A stretch of 53,035 nt of DNA from Desulfobacteraceae bacterium (lineage in GTDB: Bacteria > Desulfobacterota > Desulfobacteria > Desulfobacterales > Desulfosarcinaceae). The position numbers and the translations under genes were made by a program. Positions 19,001-26,385 of this stretch are shown piece by piece. Where the stretch lies: NCBI GenBank assembly GCA_024230435.1, contig JAAERL010000844.1, positions 1 to 53,035 of the forward strand, in the 5' to 3' direction. The notes under the pieces were generated by a model. That model was not told the DNA's origin, did not search any database, and was given only the letters and a program-made list of their open reading frames with translations. How positions within the stretch are numbered: the first letter of the stretch is position 1; every line of letters starts with the position of its first letter.

Positions 19001-20381
19001 TTGGTTTGAGCGTATGCATCTGGACTTCCCGGATTTGGTTAAAGAGGCTGTGATTAAGGAATTGTTCTGGGAACTTGAGAACACTGGCTTGGGCAAACCA
19101 ATGCACTACATTTTGCACGACCTGGACCACGATGCGCCTTGGCTGCATGCGTCCATCGCACCCGTGATACTAAAGTGGTTGGAGACCAATTCCACATGTA
19201 TCAATGCCAATCGGAATTATTGCCTGCACATTCTGGTTAAGGGCGGAACAGACCCGGCCAGGTTGACGAAGTTGGCAATCCAACAGATAGAGCTGACAAA
19301 TGACCCGGATAACATTTCGTGGTGGTACGCGCTTCGTGTCGATATCGATCCGATAAATGGCATCCGGGAAGTCAAAAAGTGGCTGTCAGGTCTCGATGAG
19401 GAGGTGGCAACGAACGCTGCCCAGATTTTCATTACAACGCTGATGGGAAGCAGACGTGTGATAGACGGCGGTCCTTATTTTAAACGTTTCCAAAAAGTTG
19501 AGCATCTAAAATCTCTATATGTCCTGATGCACCGTTACATTCGGACAAAAGAGGACATCAACCGTGCAGGCGAGGGGGCATATTTCATAGAATTACGTGA
19601 TGATGCACAGGATGTACGCAACAGACTGTTTAATCTTATAGCGAAAATACCAGGCAAAGCGAGCTATACGGTTATTAAGCAATTGGTCAACGATCATCCC
19701 GACCCTGATTATCGTCATATGATGGCGAAGCTGGCGTATAAAAAAGCCGAAGAAGATGGTGATCTGGAACCTTGGTCAGCCGAACAGGTCAGTGCGTTTG
19801 ACAAGTCACAAACAATCACTCCTGCAACTCATCGTCAGCTCTTCGACCTTGCTGTTCATCGTCTAATATACCTGAAAAACTGGCTGGAACGTGGAAATGA
19901 TAGTCCTTGGCAAACTTGGCAGCGCGCCAATGGAGAAACCGAAATGCGAAAGTTGATTGCCGGTTGGCTCAACCAGCATTGCCGTGAACAATACACGACC
20001 GCGCAGGAACCAGAACTTGCTAACAGTCAGCGTATGGACATTTGTTTGCAAAATACAAATGTTTCTTCACCTGTGCCTATAGAACTGAAACTGCTCGACA
20101 AGGGTTGGTCTGGCCCAAAGCTTTGCGAGCGGCTGCGCAACCAGTTGGCGGGTGATTATCTGAGAGAGGAAGGCGCTACATGCGGTGTAATGCTGTTAGT
20201 CTGGCTGGGAAACAAGCCCAAAAAGCGTTGGATGATCAATAACCATAAAGTCGGATTAGATGGACTGGCCGAAGCTCTGAAAGGTTATTGGCAGGACATC
20301 GCTGACGACTTCCCCGGCGTTGAAACGATAGACGTGGTTGTCCTCGATTTAACTATGAGGGCTCAAGTCTGTGATTCATGA
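16077..20381 (+). CDS. STAND/NACHT-like ATPase with C-terminal PD-(D/E)XK nuclease domain (predicted defence protein)
   Basis: A 1434-residue protein I do not recognise by name. Near the N-terminus is a P-loop ATPase: Walker A EAGAGKT (about 54-60), Walker B FLDSVDEA (about 113-120), and a sensor-like LSSRPYAW, the layout of NACHT/STAND NTPases. About 1000 helical residues follow, probably a sensor of repeats. The last 150 residues look like a PD-(D/E)XK nuclease: a helical Glu (ETEMR, about 1287), Asp in RMDI (about 1320), the ELK motif (E1336, K1338), then NQLAGDYLR and GVMLLVW, typical of restriction-like folds. No signal peptide or membrane segment. In known families a STAND module joined to a nuclease acts in abortive phage defence; that role is inferred. 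It stands alone on an island bounded by direct repeats, convergent with a toxin-antitoxin locus. Start ATG 16077 or 16083; no strong ribosome site. Confidence 0.7.
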   Translation: MHMENHVPLERQFSSVPKSNKEAERDEILTIWGHIKPKTWDDMDHEFRCVIIAEAGAGKTEELRQRASVLTNQGKPAFFIRIEDIESDFYKAFEIGGETQFQSWLESTGEAWFFLDSVDEARLENPRIFKKALRCFAKGIQRGAHRAHIYLSSRPYAWRPREDRSLLDEILFLAAPKEGESGKDAQKAEPQSSLTIYMMRHLDKKKIRRFCKARGTKNIDCLLHEIERANIWKLAERPFDLEGIIAKWDKDNKLGGRLELLRHNIDKRLRDDHNTDRGQRQPLKMEKARQGARRLAAAVILTGMPGLNVPDVASDKPGIDAETVLDDWNPKDVRTLLERGIFNDVIFGAVRFRHRDVRELLAAEWFDGLLKAGNSRHKVQNLFFRERYGEKIVTPRLRPILPWLILFDDEIRRRSLEVSTEIAVEGGEPSRLPLPERQKILADIVRRIVSNEDDRSARDNSAIARFANSDLAGDVQQLINRFVDNDDAIFFLGRLVWQGEMADCIAPLVTIAADGTRGIYARKASARAVMTCGSAEQKQSLWQKLIENNACIPYELLVELVEETESDSHSIKHMLTSLGKLPPCGQYEVAVLSRSFHEFVERLPIDGDQQAITQLLDGLYAYLKREPYVERRDCRVSEEYAWLISPATHAVERLVEARSSVALGKTALPIMLMIPALRNWHNNNLSEHKSNLQTLVPGWPELNDALYWASIEQARAAKAENSSEPFTTDSSVSLHGHFWNFDKNCLSRLLDYTRSRALQDDKLVALSTAYRVYVRSDKPLHILKSLQDVVADDSILQDQLSNLLNPPVSEAMRKSEEEQAEYKRTIEDMEERKKQDRDTWIESLCANPDIVRNPPNLKPGEITNDQHRLMRELQDLSSKTDRLSKSANWQALIPDFGESVARAYRDAAVKHWRHYLPNLRSEGAQGNRIPHSLIVAMAGLEIEATEKPEFPDNLDDTQVRHALRYITWKLNGFPSWFERMHLDFPDLVKEAVIKELFWELENTGLGKPMHYILHDLDHDAPWLHASIAPVILKWLETNSTCINANRNYCLHILVKGGTDPARLTKLAIQQIELTNDPDNISWWYALRVDIDPINGIREVKKWLSGLDEEVATNAAQIFITTLMGSRRVIDGGPYFKRFQKVEHLKSLYVLMHRYIRTKEDINRAGEGAYFIELRDDAQDVRNRLFNLIAKIPGKASYTVIKQLVNDHPDPDYRHMMAKLAYKKAEEDGDLEPWSAEQVSAFDKSQTITPATHRQLFDLAVHRLIYLKNWLERGNDSPWQTWQRANGETEMRKLIAGWLNQHCREQYTTAQEPELANSQRMDICLQNTNVSSPVPIELKLLDKGWSGPKLCERLRNQLAGDYLREEGATCGVMLLVWLGNKPKKRWMINNHKVGLDGLAEALKGYWQDIADDFPGVETIDVVVLDLTMRAQVCDS

Positions 20382-20564
20382 ACAATGAGATAAAGTTTTG
20401 GCTTATGTTGTGTTTCAGGGTCTTAAAAACTCATTATGCAAGATAAGTTGTTGATTTTATATTATTCTCAACCAAGGTCTTAGTTTTTGCCCACAAATGA
20501 TACTTTCTATAAATTGAAACGGTTACCATGCCAAAAATAATAAGGCTCCAGAATCCAACAAAAG

Positions 20565-20605
20565 TCTATATCAAATAACATACCACCTTTCATGTCTTTT
20601 TTTAT
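20565..20605 (+). repeat. Fragment of the AGGCGATT-family palindrome
   Basis: AAATAACATACCA followed by CATGTCTTTTTT resembles the left arm of the full element (AAAGAATATACCA..TATGTCTTTTTT) at 5169-5201. It lies in the gap between two convergent genes of the island. Confidence 0.4.
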
Positions 20606-21414
20606 ATTTCATTTAACTCATGAGCACACGAGTATGGTATCAAATCACCTATCTTAGCTTCAGCCCATATTTTTTCACGATGGGCGGCTTCATATACCAT
20701 CCGCTCTTGGGGAAACTTATGGGCGACTTTTTCCAAAATTCGGAGCTCATCATCAGACAATGGCTCTGAATCGTCTTCATTCGACGTTTTTATGGGGTCA
20801 ATCAAATCTTTATAATTATTAAGTTGAGGCCCAAAAGTCAGAGCAGCATATGATGCGCCGGTCAGACTGCGCCCTATAGTTTTAAAACTTAAAAAATCCG
20901 CATACCAGAGATATTTGGCAAGGTATAAAAATTTATCTCCCTTTTTAAGCAACCGTTTACCAATCAAATCCTCCATATACTTGGCCACCAACTTGATACG
21001 CGGCAGGCTGATCTCACGATTTCCAGAGTAGTTATCTGCCTGTATTCTGGACTGAAGATGCATACGAAGGGCATGATCCATGGATGCACTTTGAACCGTT
21101 CCGGTTTCCCAGCGTTTGATGCTGGCAATGCCAATGTTCATAGTGTCTGCGAGCTGGCGCTGAGTTAAATTGCGCGATTTTCTCAACTCCTTAATTTCAT
21201 AGCCGGTTAGCAGGTCCTTTTTAGCACGGTAAGAGTCGGCTAAAGCTAACTGCAGGGCGCCGGCCGTCTGTAGCGTACCAGCTTCCAATCCACATTCAGG
21301 GCATACTAAAGCATCGGCTTCAATTTCAAGGTCAACCCCTTTGAAATTCATTTCTTTTTTAACGGTCATCGGTTTCATTGCGCCGTGGCCCTTAGGGCAG
21401 TTAAGCGTCTTCAT
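20602..21414 (-). CDS. MqsA-like antitoxin with HTH and Panacea/SocA-like C-terminal domain
   Basis: 270 residues in three parts. Residues 1-45 are a YgiT/MqsA-type zinc finger (CPKGH near the start, CPECG near 38). Residues about 70-125 are an XRE helix-turn-helix (LTQRQLADTMNIGIASIKRWE). Residues about 140-220 (LPRIKLVAKYM..LLYLAKYLWYADF-like, then TGASYAALTFGP) resemble the SocA/DUF4065 Panacea antitoxin domain. It would bind and neutralise the toxin encoded just upstream and repress their shared promoter. AAGGAG precedes the ATG, and the gap from the toxin stop is 23 bases, so they form one operon in toxin-first order like mqsRA. The antitoxin appears intact whereas the toxin is frameshifted. 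Confidence 0.8.
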   Translation of the reverse strand: MKTLNCPKGHGAMKPMTVKKEMNFKGVDLEIEADALVCPECGLEAGTLQTAGALQLALADSYRAKKDLLTGYEIKELRKSRNLTQRQLADTMNIGIASIKRWETGTVQSASMDHALRMHLQSRIQADNYSGNREISLPRIKLVAKYMEDLIGKRLLKKGDKFLYLAKYLWYADFLSFKTIGRSLTGASYAALTFGPQLNNYKDLIDPIKTSNEDDSEPLSDDELRILEKVAHKFPQERMVYEAAHREKIWAEAKIGDLIPYSCAHELNEI

Positions 21415-21437
21415 ATTTGCTCCTTCTACAACCGATC

Positions 21438-21789
21438 CTAATGGAGTGACACCAGCCAGAATATCCCTTCTGCCAATGCAAACTTATAATAAACCCGACA
21501 GTTAAAACGTTGGCTTTTTACGACAAAGGCAAAAAGCTCCAGACCTTCTATATCCTGTTCATATGATCGTTGCGGAGGCCTTGATCCAGCATAGTGGCCA
21601 GGAGAAGATTCATTTAGCAGCCCGGTAAGAACAGATTGCAGTTAGTTCATGCTCTAAGCTGTAATCCAACTCAACGGCATCCGCTGCTATCGATAGCTGG
21701 TCAAGCAGTGCTATCCGCCCATCTCCGACTGCCTGTCTGGCTGCAACTAACTTACCAAACAGCTCCTTATGCGTTGGTCTATTAGTCAT
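21438..21789 (-). pseudogene. MqsR-like toxin gene broken by a one-base frameshift
   Basis: From ATG 21789 the frame reads MTNRPTHKELFGKLVAARQ... and stops at residue 59 (AAK*). A second frame, without a start, continues the same protein: LQSVLTGLLNE, then RPPQRSYEQDIEG, VYYKFALAEG and FWLVSLH, ending at 21438. Removing one A near 21644 (CTAACTG to CTACTG) joins them as ...HELLQSVLTGLL. The joined 117-residue protein has the layout of MqsR RNase toxins (THxxL start, central LDY helix, RPxxxY, then VYYKF and the LVSLH end strand), placing it beside an MqsA-like antitoxin. Family assignment is by motif pattern only. The gene is too fragmented to appear as a single long ORF. Confidence 0.65.
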
Positions 21790-21817
21790 AGTATGGTATC
21801 ATTTGATACTTTGTCAA
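21788..21817 (-). promoter_or_regulatory. Promoter and operator of the toxin-antitoxin operon
   Basis: On the minus strand TTGACA (21812-21817) and TACTAT (21788-21793) are separated by 18 bases. Most of the spacer is an inverted repeat GTATCA-AA-TGATAC (21796-21809), well placed for autorepression by the antitoxin HTH. The -10 overlaps the ATG at 21789, so either the true start is further in, or another promoter is used, or the match is fortuitous. Confidence 0.55.
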
Positions 21818-21969
21818 TAGATTACCGAAATAGCTTCAAGTTGCATAACAATCTGTATTAATGGGATATATTTTAAAGATATTGATATTCGGCGCAAATA
21901 TGGCTGGAACAAAATTGTACCAATAATGTCCTTTTCTCAGCCTCCTTAAAATTGCAGCGGATAGCTAAA

Positions 21970-22299
21970 GCGATTTTTGTTAAATAATATAAATCGCCTA
22001 AGGTATTGAAAATAAATTTGAACGTAGTGCAGCATAGGTTTTAGCCCGCAACTGGCCGGTGTCCATCCGGTAATGCCAGATATGGGCCATTGGATGACTT
22101 TTTCGAATACACACGATTAGTCATTCTATTTGATTTGCTCGCCGTCCATGAATACTTGGACTTTTATGTTTTTGGCGGCAACGTTTGCAAAACCCAAGGC
22201 CCGCTCATTATCGGCAGCCAGCTTAAACGTTACCGTATTGTTGCAAAGACACTTGGCGACAATACCGGCAGGGCTGACCGTTTCCAATCGGTAAATAAG
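21970..22299 (+). repeat. Right copy of the 330-bp island-flanking direct repeat
   Basis: Pairs with 15577-15906 (about 98% identical). This copy is continuous with the intact lipoprotein gene, so it is probably the original locus and the left one the duplicate. It begins with the same 32-base AGGCGATT palindrome (first two bases degraded). Confidence 0.85.
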
Positions 22300-22527
22300 C
22301 GTATCGCCGGATATTTCATAGGACGGCTTTGCGGGTATGGCCGCACAATTTGTCACCACATTGGCCACTGTTGTAAGATAGCCTTTGTCGTATTGTGATG
22401 TGACTGAAGATTCTTCCGGCCGGTCCCCGCAAACAGAGCCGCTAACCTTAAATTCAAGCAAATTTTCATCTGAACAGGCTATGGAAAAAAATAAAAGCAC
22501 AACCATAATTGATAGCCAATATCTCAT
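22126..22527 (-). CDS. Small hypothetical lipoprotein
   Basis: A 133-residue predicted lipoprotein of unknown function. The N-terminus MRYWLSIMVVLLFF is a signal peptide, with the lipobox SIAC placing the lipidated Cys at 18. The mature part is about 115 residues, beta-rich, with three further Cys (SVCGD, VTNCAA, KCLCN). I start at ATG 22527 because AAGGAG lies just upstream; the longer frame is rejected as it has a poor N-terminus. Its 3' half is duplicated at 15724-15905. The gene lies 57 bases downstream of a possible DNA-binding protein gene, perhaps in one transcript. Confidence 0.65.
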   Translation of the reverse strand: MRYWLSIMVVLLFFSIACSDENLLEFKVSGSVCGDRPEESSVTSQYDKGYLTTVANVVTNCAAIPAKPSYEISGDTLIYRLETVSPAGIVAKCLCNNTVTFKLAADNERALGFANVAAKNIKVQVFMDGEQIK

Positions 22528-22584
22528 AGACAGTCTCCTTAGGAATGTGAAAATTATAAATCTTGCAAAATCCCAAAACTTCAA

Positions 22585-23202
22585 CTACCGGTTGAAGTCT
22601 TTTGGTTCAAACGTTTCAATACTCTTTATTTTTTCCATGAACATGGCAAGCTGTTTAAACGATCCTTCATAAATTCCCATAACGGCGGTAAGCCGTTCAG
22701 TTACTGGATCGTCTTCGCCAAGCTCGGCATAAGACTCTTTGAGCAGCATGCGCCCCAGTTCAAGATGGTGTTCGATCTTTTCAAAAATCCTTTTCCGCTG
22801 GGAATAACGCTTTTGTTCCTTCTCAATCAGGGGCATTAATTGTTGAACGGAATATTCTATGAGAACATCCCTTGGCGCATTAAAATTATCGGCAATAGCT
22901 TCAAGGCTCAGCAGTGCGTTGCGACTCATGACATACGTTTTCTGAATCCGGCCGGCGGCCTGCAAACGGGTTTGCTTTATTTGCCGGGCAACGGTTCTTA
23001 ATGTATCAATATCCTGAAGCATATGATCAAATAACGATTTTTGTTTGATACCCATTTGCCCCGAAACAATACTGATCGCCTTAATACAGTCATTAGATAA
23101 CCTGAAGGTCGCCCGCACCGATTGCCTGCCGCGTAAATCCGCGAATGTCGTGCCTGATGATTGACCTGCATTCATATTTTTTTTCCGATCGTCAAATGCC
23201 AT
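22585..23202 (-). CDS. Hypothetical helical protein with ribbon-helix-helix-like segments
   Basis: A 205-residue, mostly helical protein that I do not recognise. Residues about 25-70 (RQSVRATFRLSNDCIKAI, then IKQKSLFDHMLQDI) and again about 90-130 (QKTYVMSRNALLSLEAIA, then APRDVLIEYSVQQL) each show a short strand followed by two helices, as in ribbon-helix-helix DNA-binding proteins. The rest is charged helix. No signal peptide. The ATG at 23202 is preferred, as GGAGG lies five bases upstream and would be coding in the longer frame. A regulator is plausible but unproven. Confidence 0.55.
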   Translation of the reverse strand: MAFDDRKKNMNAGQSSGTTFADLRGRQSVRATFRLSNDCIKAISIVSGQMGIKQKSLFDHMLQDIDTLRTVARQIKQTRLQAAGRIQKTYVMSRNALLSLEAIADNFNAPRDVLIEYSVQQLMPLIEKEQKRYSQRKRIFEKIEHHLELGRMLLKESYAELGEDDPVTERLTAVMGIYEGSFKQLAMFMEKIKSIETFEPKDFNR

Positions 23203-24116
23203 ACCAGCCTCCATATTATCTTATATAATCATTACTAATATAGTATTTTATATTTAGTAATTCAAGCATGGCTTTTAAAATATCCCGGACGATCGCACAT
23301 AACCACCACACATAACGTGCTAAATGCAACCTTTTATTTCTGGATCTGAGCATATGGAGTGCAATACAAAAAAACTAACCTCAATTCAAAGATTGTATAA
23401 GATTCTGGGCAAATGTTCGATCACCACGTATTTACCGTATTAACGGGAGGGTTAGAATTGTAAACACTATGAACAATCATTTGCGCAAAAGCCAAGCTTC
23501 CGGTATATAAGCAAAAAAATATTAAGGCGATTGGCGCAAAAGAATATAGCATCTTAACAGATACCATATAGGACAGAATTTTTTTCGTTTTCAAGGCATG
23601 ACAAAGTTTGCGTACATTATGTATTCGCATCTTTGGCATAACGCACAACAAAAAAAACACAGATGCGAGATGGTATATTATTTAAGATTATCCAGTGAGA
23701 ATTCCCGGTAATTTATTGCCGGGAGCAGTCACCCAGATCGCCCAAATTCAATGGTCTGCTCATCATTGATTTGGCCGCCAATTTACTTGTAATTATAGCC
23801 AACTTTTTTGGCGCTTGAGCTATTTGATCATTATTGTTTTGTTACCTGAAATTATTCTTAACACCCCTTTAGACTCTCGGACAAATTTGGTATACCGCAA
23901 GGGAGCAACCGGTAAGCAGAGCTTATCTACTCACTTGATCATATTAGATTTACAGGTACCGTAAAAAATCCGGCGGCATATCCTAATCTATCAGGCGGTT
24001 CTATTGCTTGAGCACTCATACTTGATTTGTATATGACGCCAATTACTTGGCCCGATATTTGCTATCACATTAGTTGATTGGCCTGGTTTTTACTCTTACT
24101 ATAGAAAGTTAATGAC
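23203..24116. other. 900-base gene-poor gap with palindromic repeats
   Basis: Contains the MITE-like copy at 23525-23688 and a CCCGGTAATTTATTGCCGGG hairpin (about 23704-23723); a similar CCCGGCAATAAATTACCGG occurs at 268-286. No credible coding sequence was seen in the rest of the gap. Confidence 0.5.
23525..23688 (-). repeat. MITE-like copy of the AGGCGATT family, inverted orientation
   Basis: On the minus strand this reads TTATGCCAAAGATGCGAATA, then GCAAACTTTG and CCTTGAAAACG, paralleling the full element at 5155-5329 along its length. The end at 23525 keeps AGGCGATTGGCGCAAAAGAA; the end near 23688 has lost the outer CGCC. Confidence 0.7.
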
Positions 24117-25577
24117 ATGGAATCACCTACAACATCTAAGTTATTTCGAGATTTTAAAGCAGGCGTGATAAAAAAAGATATGTTCCGGGTACGTGTAAAC
24201 GAACATGTTAAGCTTTTACGCGGATTGGCGGCGGGCGCGGTAGGACCAAAAGCTAATGCACAACCTAACGGTAACGGCAAAAACCCGGCATTAGATTGTT
24301 TGAAAAAAATAAAGCCTAACGATATTGCCTCAGTTATTAAAAAAGCAACGGACCACATCAATAAAAATCCCCATCTGGGCCAAGCGGTTATTGACAAATT
24401 AGAACCAAAGGACAAAAAAAAACTTGGTTTGAACCTAAAACCGAATGGCAAACGGTCGCTAACAAATATTGATATCAAACAAGCGGAACAAATATTTATA
24501 CAGTATGCCAATAACAAAAAGGTCTTTGAAACAATAGCAAAAAATATAGGTTTAAATGAAGGCGAAAAAAAAACCTTTAAAATTACGCTCAATAATATTG
24601 TCAAAGAGTCTGCTCCCAAGAGCAAAAGCCTGGCAAATTACAAGTCTTCTAATAAATCAAAACAAACCCAAAGCTTGACTCAAGCTATGTTAAAACAACA
24701 AAGAATAGATTCGATTAAAGATAATGATGTGCTTACCGAGTATGAATGCAAGCCTCTGGCGAATTTGATCAAAGCACCAATTGTGGTGCTAAGAAAATAT
24801 AGTTATACTGGAAGACCAACGGCTTATATACCTGAAACAATATATAATCCTGATAACCTGTCTAAGGATAAAACACCAAATCCACCCATCTTCGTCTGCA
24901 ACGATGATAATTTCCACTTTAATGCGTTTATACCGGATGAAATAGATAAGCTTGCCGAGGCCGGTGAGGACGCATTGAAAAAAAAATTGGTAAAGGCAGC
25001 CAAGCGCGGTGGCATTAAGGGCCTTGAAAAGGAAGCTTCTGGTATGAATAACGATTGTCTATTAAATTCAATCCGTGTATTTTATGAAGAGATTCAAAAA
25101 TCCAAATCTCAAAAATACAAAGGGCTTAAGCAACCATTTGGCGGGAAAAACAATAAAGCAGCAAGAGAATATTTGGCTCGTAAAATAAATGCTATTCCGC
25201 TTGAATTTTTCTACACTAACGGAGACTTATCAACAGCAGACGTTGACATACCCGGTCTTGGAGCAGGGAAATTTTATGGTGATACTGAGAACGATAAGCC
25301 CAACGGAACAGGCCAAGCTCGATTTAAAACATTTGATGATCGGATATTGACCATCGAAGGGAAATGGGAAAACGGCAAACCTAAAGGACAGATGACTGTT
25401 GTGGATAACTTTCTCAATGTAAGCTTCTCTGCAGTTTTAAACTATGCTGAACAAAATCATGACAGCCCGGTCTTTGATGAAATTAATATAGTACCTGGCA
25501 GATTCGAAAATGATCCGAAGGATAATGATACCGAGGAAATTAAAAAGGCGGTTTCATCTGTGTATCGGAATCAATAG
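24117..25577 (+). CDS. OTU-like cysteine protease candidate (permuted) with MORN repeats
   Basis: A 486-residue, Lys/Asn-rich protein of unknown family, AT-richer than its neighbours. Residues 1-200 are charged and helical. Residues about 225-275 (LANLIKAPIVVLRKY, then PPIFVCNDDNFHFNAFIP) resemble the C-terminal half of an OTU deubiquitinase domain, with H267 in the catalytic His position. Residues about 310-362 (NNDCLLNSIRVFY, then AAREYLARKI) resemble the N-terminal half, with C314 as nucleophile. The halves are in reversed order, as in a circular permutation. Residues about 380-430 hold two MORN-like repeats (KFYGDTENDKPNGTGQARF; EGKWENGKPKGQ). No signal peptide. OTU and MORN modules occur in secreted effectors, which suggests but does not show such a role. 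It could also be an unrelated fold. Confidence 0.5.
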   Translation: MESPTTSKLFRDFKAGVIKKDMFRVRVNEHVKLLRGLAAGAVGPKANAQPNGNGKNPALDCLKKIKPNDIASVIKKATDHINKNPHLGQAVIDKLEPKDKKKLGLNLKPNGKRSLTNIDIKQAEQIFIQYANNKKVFETIAKNIGLNEGEKKTFKITLNNIVKESAPKSKSLANYKSSNKSKQTQSLTQAMLKQQRIDSIKDNDVLTEYECKPLANLIKAPIVVLRKYSYTGRPTAYIPETIYNPDNLSKDKTPNPPIFVCNDDNFHFNAFIPDEIDKLAEAGEDALKKKLVKAAKRGGIKGLEKEASGMNNDCLLNSIRVFYEEIQKSKSQKYKGLKQPFGGKNNKAAREYLARKINAIPLEFFYTNGDLSTADVDIPGLGAGKFYGDTENDKPNGTGQARFKTFDDRILTIEGKWENGKPKGQMTVVDNFLNVSFSAVLNYAEQNHDSPVFDEINIVPGRFENDPKDNDTEEIKKAVSSVYRNQ

Positions 25578-25639
25578 GCGCTTGTTTTTTTGTTCCTTCA
25601 AAGTTAGGGTTGTGGCAACATGAAATATTTTCTAATGTA

Positions 25640-25745
25640 ACTTAGGAATATACCACTTATGCTTGTCCTTAAATTCGTTTTCAAGGTGCAATAATGGTAT
25701 ATTGGCATCTTCCAAGACCCTTAATAATTCCCAAACAAGCTCTTA
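25640..25745 (-). repeat. Fragments of two palindromic repeat families
   Basis: ATATACCA..TGGTATAT with TTCGTTTTCAAGG in between is a shrunken AGGCGATT-family element (about 25650-25710). AATTCCCAAACAAGCTCTTA (25726-25745) is a solo end of the second family. Confidence 0.5.
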
Positions 25746-25827
25746 TAAGTTTAAATTTCTAAAATACGTTCTCTGCCATTACTTATTCAGAGCTTACAAA
25801 TAGGCATTAACAGGAGGGACAGCGATC

Positions 25828-26385
25828 ATGAAAAAAATATTCGCCTTAATAGCTGTTTTTACACTATTGGGCTGTTCAACATCAAAAATTGCCCGCCACA
25901 CGTATGATCCTGGCCGGATAGTTCATTTAAACCAGTACAAAACGTTTAAAAGCCCGGCCGACATCAATCAGCATATCGCCTATTTAAATCCCGGCGACAC
26001 CATACCCTTGAAATTGAGTGTACAGAGTAATCTGATCAAAGTCCGGCAAAACGACCTTGATCTTATTGTCAGAAAAAAAATTTATTTTAAAATCAGGTTC
26101 CCGGAAGATTATACCCAAAACCAGTTCGAACAGCTTCATACCCTTGATCAAAAGCGGTTAGGCGCAATGAGCCAGAAAGAAAAAAAGGCTCTTTTTTCCG
26201 GCATCATGTTCTATATCAGTAAAAATGCGATTGACTGGGCCCCATTAAAAGACCAGAAGGCTCTAAAGCGCATCCTGGACATTGAGAACGGTTCAATGGG
26301 ATTTGGATTAGCAATGAACGAAAAGCAGGGGCTTTGGTTCGTCCTGGCCTTTGAATTACAGAGTAAGGATAAGGATACATTTTGA
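25828..26385 (+). CDS. Hypothetical lipoprotein
   Basis: A 185-residue predicted lipoprotein. The signal peptide MKKIFALIAVFTLLGC places the lipidated Cys at 16, with Ser-Thr-Ser after it (outer-membrane sorting likely). The mature part has no recognised domain; it includes LNPGDTIPLKLSVQSNLIKV, a beta-rich stretch, and a helix-rich middle. AGGAGGGA precedes the ATG. The stop overlaps the start of the methyltransferase gene by three bases, so the two are translationally coupled and may work in one envelope-related pathway, though the sequence gives no substrate. Confidence 0.7.
   Translation: MKKIFALIAVFTLLGCSTSKIARHTYDPGRIVHLNQYKTFKSPADINQHIAYLNPGDTIPLKLSVQSNLIKVRQNDLDLIVRKKIYFKIRFPEDYTQNQFEQLHTLDQKRLGAMSQKEKKALFSGIMFYISKNAIDWAPLKDQKALKRILDIENGSMGFGLAMNEKQGLWFVLAFELQSKDKDTF

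Noticed and set aside
20631-20642. AGTATGGTATCA also occurs at the end of the antitoxin gene, like a second operator
   Set aside because: The palindrome is not completed there and it lies inside coding sequence; likely chance.
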